This document shows positions 18,046 through 26,781 of a DNA stretch of 64,000 nucleotides, piece by piece. Numbering within the stretch: position 1 is the first letter of the stretch; each line of letters begins with the position of its first letter. The translations under genes were made by a program, and so were the position numbers. The stretch comes from Lachnospiraceae bacterium (GTDB lineage Bacteria; Bacillota; Clostridia; Lachnospirales; Lachnospiraceae), in NCBI GenBank assembly GCA_910575445.1, contig CAJTFW010000008.1, positions 62,001 to 126,000 of the forward strand, in the 5' to 3' direction. The notes under the pieces are model-generated. The model did not search any database and was not told the origin of the DNA. It saw only the letters and a program-made list of their open reading frames with translations.

Positions 18046-18094
18046 CTGGTATACTAAAGTTGTAACAGTTGGTTCGGATAAGGTATAATAAAAA
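18046..18094 (+). repeat. 49-bp inverted repeat, left copy, carrying a promoter
   Basis: Identical to the reverse complement of 30658-30706. Inside it TTGTAA, an 18-bp spacer and TATAAT form a promoter that points right, towards the gene at 18211. The two copies enclose 12.6 kb. Confidence 0.8.
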
Positions 18095-18210
18095 CTCTCT
18101 TTTCGGAATTGTGTACCTATAGAAAATGAGCTTATAAACAGATATTGCAAGCAGTAGACATATATTTTATAATCAAATAAATAAATCGGGATTGATAGGA
18201 GGCACTGTGC

Positions 18211-18654
18211 ATGAGAAAAATATTAGAAATCCCCCCAATAAATGAAAATGACATAGACAAGGTTTCAAAAGTAATTGATATTATCGCAAATAATTTAGAC
18301 AAGGATTGTACAAACCAATTGAATGAATTACAAAGTCTGACCGGGAAGTCCCATTCGGTAGAAGAATTTGCGGAGTATTGGGGGTGGACTGATTTGGATA
18401 GTCTGGCAAGAATCACATTAATGCCAGAACCGCCATGTGTGAGCGATTTGGACAGATCAGAATTAGAAATAATCATAGGAATTATAAAGGAAGCTTTTCT
18501 ATCTGGGGAGGACGATAAAGGAGAATATTACATCGAATTACTGCAAAAATCCATGTCAGTACCAGATGTAATGGACTGCATAATATCAGGTCAGGATGTG
18601 AAAGCTATCGCGGACAAAATATTATCGGCTAAAAATAATGTAATTTTTTTGTAG
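18211..18654 (+). CDS. Hypothetical protein, 147 residues
   Basis: An acidic, mostly helical soluble protein with no signal peptide. The ribosome site ATAGGAGG lies 9 bp before the ATG. Visible sequence features are an N-terminal INENDIDKVSKVIDIIANNL helix, a central EFAEYWGWTDLDSLARI stretch and a C-terminal helix that ends NNVIFL. I do not recognise the family. Its size, acidity and place alone in a mobile region would fit an immunity or accessory protein, but nothing in the sequence proves this. The promoter in the 49-bp repeat lies about 120 bp upstream. Confidence 0.65.
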   Translation: MRKILEIPPINENDIDKVSKVIDIIANNLDKDCTNQLNELQSLTGKSHSVEEFAEYWGWTDLDSLARITLMPEPPCVSDLDRSELEIIIGIIKEAFLSGEDDKGEYYIELLQKSMSVPDVMDCIISGQDVKAIADKILSAKNNVIFL

Positions 18655-18711
18655 AGGAGAGTAAGATAACTCCAAGTTTTAAGCAATGGGAACACTTTTC
18701 CGAAAAGGGAG

Positions 18712-18746
18712 AATAAAAATGAACAAAGGAGGAACCAGCAGCATGG
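18712..18746 (+). repeat. Second, partial copy of the leader next to the inverted repeat
   Basis: Thirty-five bases match the reverse complement of 30631-30665, the ribosome site and ATG of the small gene at 30461-30634. Here the ATG is followed at once by the IS3 remnant, so the small gene is replaced. Confidence 0.75.
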
Positions 18747-19601
18747 GGTTGCCAAGTCAACCCTTTCTGGATGGGTAAAAAAATATAGCGAAGAATGCCA
18801 GTTCTCACAACCACATACTACAAATTTCCCTGTCTTTTCCCCAAAAGAAATCCAGGATCTTCACAAAAGAATCGCAGAACTGGAAAAGGAAAACCTTTTC
18901 CTAAAAAAAGCCACGGCATTCTTTGCAAGGGAAGCAGATTAGTGGTGTATCGCTTCATTGATCAATATAAAACGATTTTGGGGCTGCGTTGGCTTCTTAG
19001 AAAGTTCCAGATTTCTCCGAATGCTTACTATAATTATTTGAAACAGCCCAGGTATGTAAGGGGAGCAAAAAATAAAATCTTTACCAACCTTCTAAAGCAG
19101 GATTTTAGAGCAGAGAGCAAAAACAAGATATGGTGTACGGATTTTACCTATATCCGACTGGCAAATGGAAAAATGAGATATAACTGCAGTATCTTGGACG
19201 TATATGACCGCTCTATTGTTGCAAGTGTAAACGGAACCTATATCAATACTGAATTGGCAAAAAAGGAGCTGGAGAAGGCACTAAAGTCAGAGAACCCACA
19301 GGAGGGGCTGGTCCTGCACAGTGACCAAGGCTGCCAGTTTACATCATGGGAATTTGTATCCTACTGCAAAGAAAAAAAGGTGATACAAAGTATGAGTAAG
19401 GCGGGATGTCCCTATGATAATGCACCGATGGAAAGATTTTATAATACATTAAAAAATGAGCTAATCTATCCGAACCATTTTTATACGGAATGGGAATTGG
19501 ATAAAGCGTTAAGCAGATATGTATTTGTATGGTACAACCATATTCGTCCCCATTCGTATAATGGCGGACAGACTCCGTTTGAAGCACGAACGAAAGGATA
19601 A
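18747..19601 (+). mobile_element. Degenerate IS3-family element (OrfA tail plus deleted OrfB)
   Basis: The first frame (to TAG 18940-18942) ends with an OrfA coiled coil, EIQDLHKRIAELEKENLFLK, but its N-terminal helix-turn-helix is gone. The overlapping OrfB frame (from GTG 18942) holds the DDE transposase motifs: WCTDFTY, LHSDQGCQFTS and NAPMERFYNTLKNE, ending RPHSYNGGQTPFEA. Between YNYLKQPRY and NKIFTNLLKQDF about 70-80 residues normally present (HTH_21 region) are missing in frame. The transposase is therefore unlikely to work. I see no clean terminal inverted repeats. Confidence 0.8.
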
Positions 19602-19640
19602 TTTTTCGAACTAAATGTTACAAAAATGCTTGACCACTAC

Positions 19641-19722
19641 AATCTGCCTATCGTCCATACCGGCTGCGCGGTATTCCTGTTCCAGCTAGGTCCATTCTGC
19701 ATCAAACTTCCTTTTCTCATAT
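19641..19722 (-). pseudogene. Fragment of an ICE sigma-like/HTH gene
   Basis: Read on the minus strand, one frame gives YEKRKFDAEWT, a stop, then LEQEYRAAGMDDRQI. This resembles the start of small regulatory proteins carried by conjugative elements in clostridia. The stop codon and the truncation next to the IS3 remnant show decay. Confidence 0.4.
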
Positions 19723-19964
19723 CCATAGTGAAAGCCCGTAGTTTTCCTCCATTTCGATTCAGGCGTGGTTGACGGGTGAATCGAATGGAGGCGGGGACCG
19801 GCAGCCGGGTCCCCACAAACAATGGAGCCTATGAAATTGTCGGGCTATGTAGAAAAAGCGCGGGGCAGGGGGAGGTTTGTCGTTTCTCTTTCCCCATACA
19901 GTGCGCTTTTTGTCTTTTTTTGCCAGAACATCCCTTCTTTTTGCCGAAAAAGGGCAGACAAAAA
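19723..19964. other. Gene-free stretch left of the surface-protein terminator
   Basis: No convincing gene. It holds a short inverted repeat at about 19797-19812 (GGGACCGGCAGCCGGGTCCC, within GGGGACC...GGTCCCC) that may be a terminator or a remnant end. With the terminator at 19965 and a second CTCTGCCC/GGGCAGAG hairpin near 20031-20050, the 610 bp between the IS3 remnant and the surface gene carry hairpins but no coding frame I trust. Confidence 0.5.
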
Positions 19965-20000
19965 CAGGGCGCAGATGATTGTTGCATCATCTGCGCCCTG
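19965..20000 (-). terminator. Strong rho-independent terminator after the surface-protein gene
   Basis: The arms CAGGGCGCAGATGAT and ATCATCTGCGCCCTG (15 bp, perfect) enclose a six-base loop. On the minus strand the stem is followed by TTTTTGTC, so it serves the gene at 20215-25125. Confidence 0.8.
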
Positions 20001-20214
20001 AACATATCGGTTATTCTGTTATTCAAGCCTCTGCCCCATAAGGGCAGAGATAGATCAAAAGGGACGTTTACGCATAGACGGCCTCCATAAAATTAACCGC
20101 TATGCGACAAAGAAGGATTGGGTCAGCCGGGATTGCGGCACCTAATTACCTCCGGGCGGTATTCGGTTGTATCGCTTCAGGAATCTCCAAGGCTGATGCC
20201 GCTCCTTTCCCGTC

Positions 20215-23200
20215 CTATTTTCTGGCCCCGTCCGAGCCGATGGTGTAACCGTCAATGGTGGTATTGACCGCCATGGAACCGTCCGAATAGAAATAGTACC
20301 ATTTACCGTCAATCTGTTTCCAGCCGCCAGTAAACATCCAGCCGTTACTGTCCAGCCAGTACCATTTTTTATCGTCTTGCAGCCAGCCGGTGGCAGGTTT
20401 CCCGTTTTTCATGTACTGCCAGGAGCCGCTGTGGCTCTGCATCCAGCCCTGGGCGGTCTGCGGGTCAATGACAATCTCCACAAACCGCCGCAGGACGGTA
20501 GCAACCTCGGCGCGGGTGGCGGTTCCTTTCGGGTCAAAGCGGTTGCCGCCTTTCCCTGCCAGGATGCCCGCCTGCTGTATGGCTTTGACTTCCTTTGCCG
20601 CCCAGCCGCTGATCTGCGCGTTGTCCGCAAAGGTCACAGCATCATGGGCAACCGGCAGATCATAGCCCAGCTTTTTCGCGTAGCCTGCCATAATCACCGC
20701 CATCTGTTCCCGTGTGATATTGGTATCCGGGGAAAAGGTGGTGGCGGTAGTGCCGTTTACAATGCCTTTTTCTGCCGCCCAGTTCACATACGGGGCATAA
20801 TAGGTGTCCGCTTTCACATCGGTGAATTTCCCGGTTTTATAGTCGGCTTGGTCGATGCCTGCCAGCCGCCCCAGGGCGGTGACGAACATTCCCCGCGTCA
20901 TGCCGGTGTCGGGGCTGAACTGGTTGTTTCCAGTACCAGCGAGCAGCCCCCGGCTGGCTACGAAGATGATGTTATCCTCGGCCCAATGGTTCTTAATGTC
21001 TGTAAAGGCCGGAACCGGATTCTTGTAGCCTATGCCATAGACACTGAAATGCCCGGCTTCAAAAACAACCGTACCCAGGTCAGGGTCATAGCTGGATTTT
21101 GTCAGCCATTCCACCTTGCCCTTGCCATCTACATAGACCGCATAGAGATTTCCGGTCTTTTCGTCCTTTGCCGGAGCATAAGGCAGACGGACAGTGATGG
21201 TGTGACCGTCAAAATCGGTAATCGGCGTTTCTTTCCCGTCGGAGAGATACACCAGCGACAGGTCATAGACTGGTCTTGTGCCGATGGCAGCTTTGGCTTC
21301 CTTGGACAAGCTGGCCTGGGTAATCTGCTTTACCCGGAGGATGATGTCCCCGTTTGCCGATAGGGTATCCAGCCATTTCAGCAGTTTTGTGTCCATTCCT
21401 CCAACAACCACGCCCTCAATGTTGATTTCCAGCCGCTTCACCTTTTCGCGGACGAGGGTGTTCAGGGTTTGGGCGTTAATAGTTACGTTAAAAGAGTTCT
21501 GTCCTTCTTTTGGCGTGACAGGAATGACAACCGCCACGCCGTTTGCAGTATTGCCGTTCTTTTTGGCGTCGTTCTTTGCCGTGTTGATGGCAGACTGGAC
21601 AGTGCCGTTATCCACCGCCACATTCCCGTTTTTATCCGGTGTTGCCGGTTTGGTCTGGCTGGTGGTAGGAGTGTCCGGCTTGGTTTCGTCGGGACGCGCT
21701 ACAATCGTGGAGCCGCCGGAGGAACCATTGTCGCCGCTGGAAGAACCGCCGCCGGACGAAGAACCTCCCCCGCTGCTGGAACCGCCAGAGTTTCCGCCGC
21801 CGTTGCTGTTCCTTTCAAATACCGCTTTGACAGTCACATTCGCGGCAGGCATGGTAAAGCTGTTGTTGCTGATTGTCACGCCGCTGGATATTACTTGCCA
21901 TTCCTTGAAATGATAGCCGCTGTTCGGTGTTGCAGTCAGGGTGATTATTGTACCCGCCGTGGCAGAGGCGGGAGAAGCGGAAGCTGTGCCGCCGGTCCCG
22001 GCCTGAACGGTTACACTGTACTGGACAGGCGGAGGCGGTGTACTTTCCTGCTCAAATACCGCTTTGACGGTTACATTTGTGGCGGGCATGGTAAAGCGGT
22101 TGCCGCTGATGGTCACGCCGCCGGAAATGACCTGCCATTCCTTGAACTGATAGCCGCTGTTCGGTGTTGCAATCAGGGTAATTTTTGTACCCGCCGTGGC
22201 AGAGGTTGGAGAAGCGGAAGCTGTGCCGCCTGTTCCGGCCTGAACGGTTACACTATACTGGGCAGGTGGCGGAGTTTTCTTTTCAACGGTAACGATACAG
22301 TTGGCGGTCTTGCCCCCGTCCGCTGTGGTGACGGTGATGGTGGCGTTGCCCGCACTGACGGCGGCAACAGTTCCGTTGCTGTCAACCTTGGCAACAGCAG
22401 TGTTGCTGGATGCCCAGGTAACAGTCTGATCGGTGGCGTTGCCAGGGGTAACGGTGGCAGTCAACTGTTCCGATCTGCCTACAATCAGGGTCATGCTGGT
22501 CTTGTTCAGCGTGACGCCGGTGACGGCGATGGTCGGGTCGATGACGCTCAGTGTCCCCGGAACATAGGTGATGGCCTCGTTATAGTTGCCGCCGCTTGGG
22601 ACAGCCGCGCCGCTGGCGGTGATGGGGTACTGGCCTATGGTGTCCATATCCGCGCTGCAGGTCAGGGTGGGTTCGGCGGCCAGCGTGTCACCGCCCACAA
22701 GCCCGGACACGGTATAGGTCAGCTCCGGCTTGGCGGCGCCTATGCCGGCCTGCTGATCGTCCGCCGTGATGGTGATGGTGGCCTTGCGGAGGGTCACCTC
22801 TGCGGTTTCCTCTGTGCCGTTCAGGCTCCCGCTGCCGCCGTAAACGGCTGTAATGGTATGGGCGCCTGAGGGGATGCCCTTTTTGCCGGTGTCATAGGCA
22901 AAGACTGCCGCCGTACCCTCTGCCGCCGTGACAGGGGTATCATTCAGCTTCGTTCCCCCGCAGTAGAAGTCTACCGTGTGCTCTGCCGCTGTAAGGCTTC
23001 GCAAGGATGGTTTTACCGCCGGGGTCACGGAAAAGAGGATAGTTTCCCCATAGGTATATTGGCCGTCCGCATGATCCAGAAGGATCCCGCCGGTAAATTC
23101 CGAATCGGATTTCCGGATCGCAAATGTCTTTGTGACCGCCGTTTGGGTCAGCAGCCCGTTCTCTGTAGGGGTGACGGTAACGCTGGCGGTTCCAGCGCTG

Positions 23201-25125
23201 ATGTTATCGGCATAGCTGCACGTAAAATCTGTGCCGTTCTGAAATACCACTCTTTTCCCGTCTATGACAGCAGAAACGACCGGTTCCGGCTTGATCTCCC
23301 GCCCGGTGTAGACCTGATCCGGAACGGTGACCATATCGTCTGTCAGCTTCACCTTAAAGATGGCCTCCACGTTTAGATCGCCGCCCAGAGAAAACGTAAC
23401 CGGGTTCGAGTCACTTGAAATGCCCTCAGGCAGCCCGTTCCACTGTGCAAACGCATACTTTTCGGCCGGGACTGCGGTAAGGGTAAAGGTGGGCTGTTCG
23501 TCGGGTGTAAAGGGTATACGATAATCCGTTATCTGCACAGTCCCATGACGGGGCTCGATGACGGTGAGCGTATGGCCGGATTTGTCAGTAAGCGCCGTCA
23601 GCTGGTTATTGTTGCAGTACAGGGCATACATGTTCGACAGGCCGCTCACATTCAGCACCGTCAGCTGGTTATTGTTGCAGTACAGGGCAGTCAGGCCCGG
23701 CAGGCCGCTCACATCCAGCTCCGTCAGCTGGTTATCGTTGCAGCGCAGGGTTTGCAGGCTCGACAGGCCGCTCACATCCAGCTCCGTCAGCTGGTTATTG
23801 TAGCAGTACAGGTAAACCAGGCTCGACAGGCCGCTCACATCCAGCGCCGCCAGCCGGTTATCGTAGCAGTGCAGGTAATCCAGCCTCGACAGGCCGCTCA
23901 CATCCAGCGCCGCCAGCTGGTTATTGTAGCAGAACAGGGCAGTCAGGCTTGACAGGCCGCTCACATCCAGCTCCGCCAGCTGGTTACCGTTGCAGTACAG
24001 GATGTCCAGGCTCGACAGGCCGCTCACATCCAGCGCCGCCAGCTGGTTATCGTGGCAGTACAGGGAGTACAGGTCCGACAGGCCGCTTGCATTCAGCGCC
24101 GTCAGCTGGTTATTGCTGCAGTAGAGGGTTCGCAGGCTCGACAAGCCGCTCACATCCAGCGCCGCCAGCTGGTTATTGTAGCAGTACAGGGCTCGCAGGC
24201 TCGACAGGCCGCTCACATCCAGCTCCGTCAGCTGGTTATCGTAGCAGTATAGGTAAACCAGGCTCGACAGGCCGCTCACATCCAGCCTCCCTGTCAAATT
24301 TTCAGCAGCAACAGTCAGACGGGTGATCCGTTTCGGGCTTTCGCTGTTCCATGTGGCGAAGTCCCCCCAGTTTGCCGGATCATCCTGTGCAGCGGATAAC
24401 CCGTTGTTTGCGATGATTGCGTTTACCACCGCCACATCCTCCGGGGAATATGCTTCATTGGCAAAGGCTGCGGGCGGGGCAGCTTCCGGCTGTGAATGGA
24501 TTTCCAGCGGCCGGCTCTCCGGCAGGACGGGGGCGGGGAGCTCCCCGCCCTGTTCGGCGTTTTCCTCCGCAGCCTCCCCTTTGCAGTCCGACAGGTCGGC
24601 ATCCTCTGCGCCGCAGACCAGGCAGTCAGGATTGATTTGACCCTCTGTACAGAGGGTCAAACAAGAGCATTGCTCTTGTTTGATGATTCCTGTTTCCGGT
24701 TCCTCGTCGGCTTCGCCGCCATTCACCTTGTGTTCATGCCGGCAGTCCAATTTTTCCGTAATACAGCCGCTTTCCCCATCGCAGATATGGGGGCAGTTTT
24801 CCGGCTCCCGTTTCTCTGCGTTTGCCGGGGTAGCCTCGTTGCCCGATACGCTGTCCTCTGTTTCCGACCGGTAACACTCCGGCGTATGCTCGTGGACGCA
24901 CTCGGTCACTTCGGTGTAGCAGTCCTCTGTGTGTTCGTGGCCGCATGGCGTTCCCGGCGTTTCTTCCGTATAGCCGCAATCGTCCGTATGCGCGGCGTGG
25001 TGTTCGCACAGCCCGGTTTCCGGCTGTCCTCTGTCTGCCACCGCATGAACCGGAGTTCCTGACATGGTGACGATCATCACCGCAGACAGCAGCAACGCCA
25101 GCGGCCTCCTTAACTTGTTTCTCAT
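20215..25125 (-). CDS. Giant surface protein: Cys/His-rich head, LRRs, Ig/InlB repeats, SLH and cell-wall-binding repeats
   Basis: The product has 1636 residues. A signal peptide (1 to about 30, ending PVHAVAD) is followed by a Cys/His-rich head with CxHxH and C-x-C pairs (to about 195), as in other clostridial surface proteins. Eleven 21-residue leucine-rich repeats (about 277-515, consensus LDVSGLSSLxxLYCxxNQL) follow, then beta-repeat and Ig-like domains, a Big_2 domain (about 865-945), two InlB/Flg_new-type repeats (955-1110), a Gly/Ser linker and a unique region (1145-1375). Three SLH domains (about 1376-1545, e.g. FTDIKNHWAEDNIIFVAS) and a GW-type cell-wall-binding tail (WYWLDSNGWMFTGGWKQ) end it, so it has two kinds of wall anchor. 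Ribosome site AGGAGGG precedes the ATG. High GC suggests transfer. It follows the REC-domain gene by 51 bp and is likely an adhesin. Confidence 0.85.
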   Translation of the reverse strand: MRNKLRRPLALLLSAVMIVTMSGTPVHAVADRGQPETGLCEHHAAHTDDCGYTEETPGTPCGHEHTEDCYTEVTECVHEHTPECYRSETEDSVSGNEATPANAEKREPENCPHICDGESGCITEKLDCRHEHKVNGGEADEEPETGIIKQEQCSCLTLCTEGQINPDCLVCGAEDADLSDCKGEAAEENAEQGGELPAPVLPESRPLEIHSQPEAAPPAAFANEAYSPEDVAVVNAIIANNGLSAAQDDPANWGDFATWNSESPKRITRLTVAAENLTGRLDVSGLSSLVYLYCYDNQLTELDVSGLSSLRALYCYNNQLAALDVSGLSSLRTLYCSNNQLTALNASGLSDLYSLYCHDNQLAALDVSGLSSLDILYCNGNQLAELDVSGLSSLTALFCYNNQLAALDVSGLSRLDYLHCYDNRLAALDVSGLSSLVYLYCYNNQLTELDVSGLSSLQTLRCNDNQLTELDVSGLPGLTALYCNNNQLTVLNVSGLSNMYALYCNNNQLTALTDKSGHTLTVIEPRHGTVQITDYRIPFTPDEQPTFTLTAVPAEKYAFAQWNGLPEGISSDSNPVTFSLGGDLNVEAIFKVKLTDDMVTVPDQVYTGREIKPEPVVSAVIDGKRVVFQNGTDFTCSYADNISAGTASVTVTPTENGLLTQTAVTKTFAIRKSDSEFTGGILLDHADGQYTYGETILFSVTPAVKPSLRSLTAAEHTVDFYCGGTKLNDTPVTAAEGTAAVFAYDTGKKGIPSGAHTITAVYGGSGSLNGTEETAEVTLRKATITITADDQQAGIGAAKPELTYTVSGLVGGDTLAAEPTLTCSADMDTIGQYPITASGAAVPSGGNYNEAITYVPGTLSVIDPTIAVTGVTLNKTSMTLIVGRSEQLTATVTPGNATDQTVTWASSNTAVAKVDSNGTVAAVSAGNATITVTTADGGKTANCIVTVEKKTPPPAQYSVTVQAGTGGTASASPTSATAGTKITLIATPNSGYQFKEWQVISGGVTISGNRFTMPATNVTVKAVFEQESTPPPPVQYSVTVQAGTGGTASASPASATAGTIITLTATPNSGYHFKEWQVISSGVTISNNSFTMPAANVTVKAVFERNSNGGGNSGGSSSGGGSSSGGGSSSGDNGSSGGSTIVARPDETKPDTPTTSQTKPATPDKNGNVAVDNGTVQSAINTAKNDAKKNGNTANGVAVVIPVTPKEGQNSFNVTINAQTLNTLVREKVKRLEINIEGVVVGGMDTKLLKWLDTLSANGDIILRVKQITQASLSKEAKAAIGTRPVYDLSLVYLSDGKETPITDFDGHTITVRLPYAPAKDEKTGNLYAVYVDGKGKVEWLTKSSYDPDLGTVVFEAGHFSVYGIGYKNPVPAFTDIKNHWAEDNIIFVASRGLLAGTGNNQFSPDTGMTRGMFVTALGRLAGIDQADYKTGKFTDVKADTYYAPYVNWAAEKGIVNGTTATTFSPDTNITREQMAVIMAGYAKKLGYDLPVAHDAVTFADNAQISGWAAKEVKAIQQAGILAGKGGNRFDPKGTATRAEVATVLRRFVEIVIDPQTAQGWMQSHSGSWQYMKNGKPATGWLQDDKKWYWLDSNGWMFTGGWKQIDGKWYYFYSDGSMAVNTTIDGYTIGSDGARK
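23585..24297 (-). repeat. 63-bp tandem repeats coding for the leucine-rich repeats
   Basis: About eleven 63-bp units in the surface gene, each coding for 21 residues. The units are similar enough at DNA level to recombine, so repeat number may vary between strains. Differences fall mostly at the residues facing out (the YDN/HDN/NGN/SNN positions). Confidence 0.85.
24637..24682. repeat. Two overlapping near-perfect palindromes inside the surface gene
   Basis: 24637-24660 is a perfect 24-bp palindrome (TTGACCCTCTGT and its complement). 24658-24682 is a 25-bp palindrome with one central base (CAAACAAGAGCA arms). They share three bases. Both lie inside coding sequence, in the Cys-rich head, where such symmetry is not expected by chance. 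Confidence 0.85.
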
Positions 25126-25176
25126 AAAATGCCCTCCTGATATTTTGAAAAATGTATGGTTCCCAATTCCCTGTGC

Positions 25177-25578
25177 TTACAGGCAGTCTATTTCCATTCC
25201 CCGCCAGCAGGCGGGCATCCTCTGCCACGAATCAGTTTTTCCTGCCATGAGTTTCCTTACCGTCTCCCTGAACCGGGATTCCGCAAGCGGGCGGACGATA
25301 AAGTCAAAAATGTGCGTCCGTATCGCAACCCCCGCAAAATAGGGGTCATCCGTAATCCATATCACCAGCGCATCGCCAAACCGCTCCCGGTAAGCGCAGA
25401 CAAGCTCCATCCCCTGCGCGCCATCCACGCCTACCACCACAATGTCGTACTTATGTTCCAGGTGGTAATGCCCGTCCATGCTGCCCTGCGACACACGCAT
25501 TCCTGGTGACTCATCCGCAAGTATCCCTGAAAGCATCCCATATTCCTGCCTGCTCTTCGTAAAAACAACGGCATCCAT
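25177..25578 (-). CDS. Receiver-like (REC) domain protein, no output domain
   Basis: The product has 133 residues and a single receiver-like fold. YDIVVVGVDGAQGMELV occupies the place of the phospho-Asp strand, but the normal D-x-x-MP is changed (VVGVDG), and WITDDPYFAGVAI and FIVRPLAESRF match the Thr/Ser and Lys/Pro ends; the usual Lys is Arg. It may be an unphosphorylated or atypical receiver. Start ATG 25578 has AAGGAGG upstream, but the frame is open upstream through the tetranucleotide repeat, which suggests a longer phase-variable form. The surface-protein gene follows after 51 bp, so it is probably its regulator or partner (inference). Confidence 0.7.
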   Translation of the reverse strand: MDAVVFTKSRQEYGMLSGILADESPGMRVSQGSMDGHYHLEHKYDIVVVGVDGAQGMELVCAYRERFGDALVIWITDDPYFAGVAIRTHIFDFIVRPLAESRFRETVRKLMAGKTDSWQRMPACWRGMEIDCL

Positions 25579-25733
25579 TCCCGTTCCCTCCTTTTCCCTC
25601 CTGTGAAAACGCAAAAAGACCGCCGGGGAGCGCGGCATCCTGCACGGCATGATAAGCCTGCAGGAAATGCCCGCCCCCGGCGGTCCTGGTTCTGATGGAA
25701 CTATATGTAAAAAGACACGACAAAAGGATAGTA

Positions 25734-25835
<102 letters not shown>

Positions 25836-25904
25836 GCCCTGTCAACCTCCTTCCGCAAAAAATTCCTATTTTTAAGATAGCGGAATTCTGGTAAAAAACA
25901 AGGC

Positions 25905-25941
25905 TTCTGGCAGGAACGTCAATTTTCTGGCAAGAACGTCA
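25905..25941. promoter_or_regulatory. Direct repeats, candidate LytTR-family operator
   Basis: TTCTGGCAGGAACGTCA (25905-25921) and TTCTGGCAAGAACGTCA (25925-25941) are direct repeats with one mismatch and 20-bp periodicity; a weaker half (TTCTGG) is at 25886. LytTR proteins bind paired direct repeats at about two helical turns, upstream of the -35. The site lies 30 bp upstream of the -35 of the LytTR gene and also upstream of the divergent leader. Confidence 0.65.
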
Positions 25942-25970
25942 GGGAATTTTTAAATGGGAGGCTGGCAGAT

Positions 25971-25999
25971 TTGAAACTTATCTTCTTTTGTGCTATACT
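25971..25999 (+). promoter_or_regulatory. Sigma-A promoter of the LytTR regulator/kinase operon
   Basis: TTGAAA (25971-25976), 17-bp spacer and TATACT (25994-25999). Transcription would start near 26006, which excludes the in-frame ATG at 25990 as start codon and leaves GTG 26026 or ATT 26035. Confidence 0.7.
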
Positions 26000-26034
26000 T
26001 AGATTGGATTTTTATACGAATTGAGGTGAAACCT

Positions 26035-26781
26035 ATTTTAAAGATAGCTTTAGTGGATGATGAACAGGAATACCTGGACGGGATGGGAAAGCTCTGCAAC
26101 AGTTTCGGCAGAAGCGCCGGATACCCTGTGGAGGCAGTCCCCTTCTGCAGCGCAGGGGATTTTCTTGAGGCGTTTAGCGGCGGCAGCTTTGACCTTGTGT
26201 TCATGGATATCTATATGGAAGGCATGGACGGGGTCGCCGCCGCACTGGAAATGCGTAAGTCTGACAGCGGCTGCCTCCTTGTGTTCCTGACCTCCAGCAC
26301 AGATTTCATGCCGGACGCCTTCTCCTGCCACGCCTTTGAATATGTCACCAAGCCTTTTTCTGAAAAGCGCATCTTTGACGTACTGGCGGACGCCGTGAAA
26401 GTGCTGCCGCAGGAACAGAAATACATAGAACTTGCCGCGGACAGGAAAACCGTGCGCGTGTTCCTGAGTGACATTGCTTCCGCAGCCACGGACGCACATT
26501 ACATAATGGTCACACTTGCAGACGGCAGGGGGCTGCGGTGCCGCATGACCATGCCGGAATTCATGGAAAAAACAGGCGGCGACGCCCGCTTCATCCCCAT
26601 CAATAAAGGTATTGCCGTGAATGCCGAATTCATCCTTGAATTTAAAAACGGATGCTGCGTCATGGAAAGCGGAGCCAGGTTCCCGGTCCGTGTGCGTGAC
26701 AGTGCCAGGGTAGAGCAGATGGCAAGCGATTACCATTTTGAGAAAATACGCAGCAGACAGCGGCACAGGAAGGGGGAATGA
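26035..26781 (+). CDS. LytTR-family response regulator (AgrA/VirR type)
   Basis: The product has about 248 residues. An N-terminal receiver (KIALVDDEQEYL, phospho-Asp in DLVFMDIYMEGMDG, switch Thr in VFLTSS, Lys in EYVTKPFSEKRI) is followed by a LytTR DNA-binding domain from about residue 140 (LAADRKTVRVFLSDI, later FIPINKGIAVNAEFI). The start is uncertain: GAGGTG lies 6 bp before ATT 26035, giving the expected LKIALVDD start, so a rare AUU initiation is possible; GTG 26026 is the alternative. The stop overlaps the ATG of the histidine kinase gene. It probably binds the direct repeats at 25905-25941. GC is high, as in the surface gene, so both came together. Confidence 0.85.
   Translation: MLKIALVDDEQEYLDGMGKLCNSFGRSAGYPVEAVPFCSAGDFLEAFSGGSFDLVFMDIYMEGMDGVAAALEMRKSDSGCLLVFLTSSTDFMPDAFSCHAFEYVTKPFSEKRIFDVLADAVKVLPQEQKYIELAADRKTVRVFLSDIASAATDAHYIMVTLADGRGLRCRMTMPEFMEKTGGDARFIPINKGIAVNAEFILEFKNGCCVMESGARFPVRVRDSARVEQMASDYHFEKIRSRQRHRKGE

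Noticed and set aside
17834-18088. Frame of 84 codons overlapping the RepA fragment
   Set aside because: It is the same region in another frame; the RepA-like frame has the known motif and the ribosome site.
20377-24640. Several long plus-strand frames (for example 21469-22869, 466 codons) opposite the surface gene
   Set aside because: The GC-rich codon use of the surface gene leaves the opposite strand open. The frames are Arg/Gly-rich and repeat in step with the LRR units, so they are mirror images, not genes.
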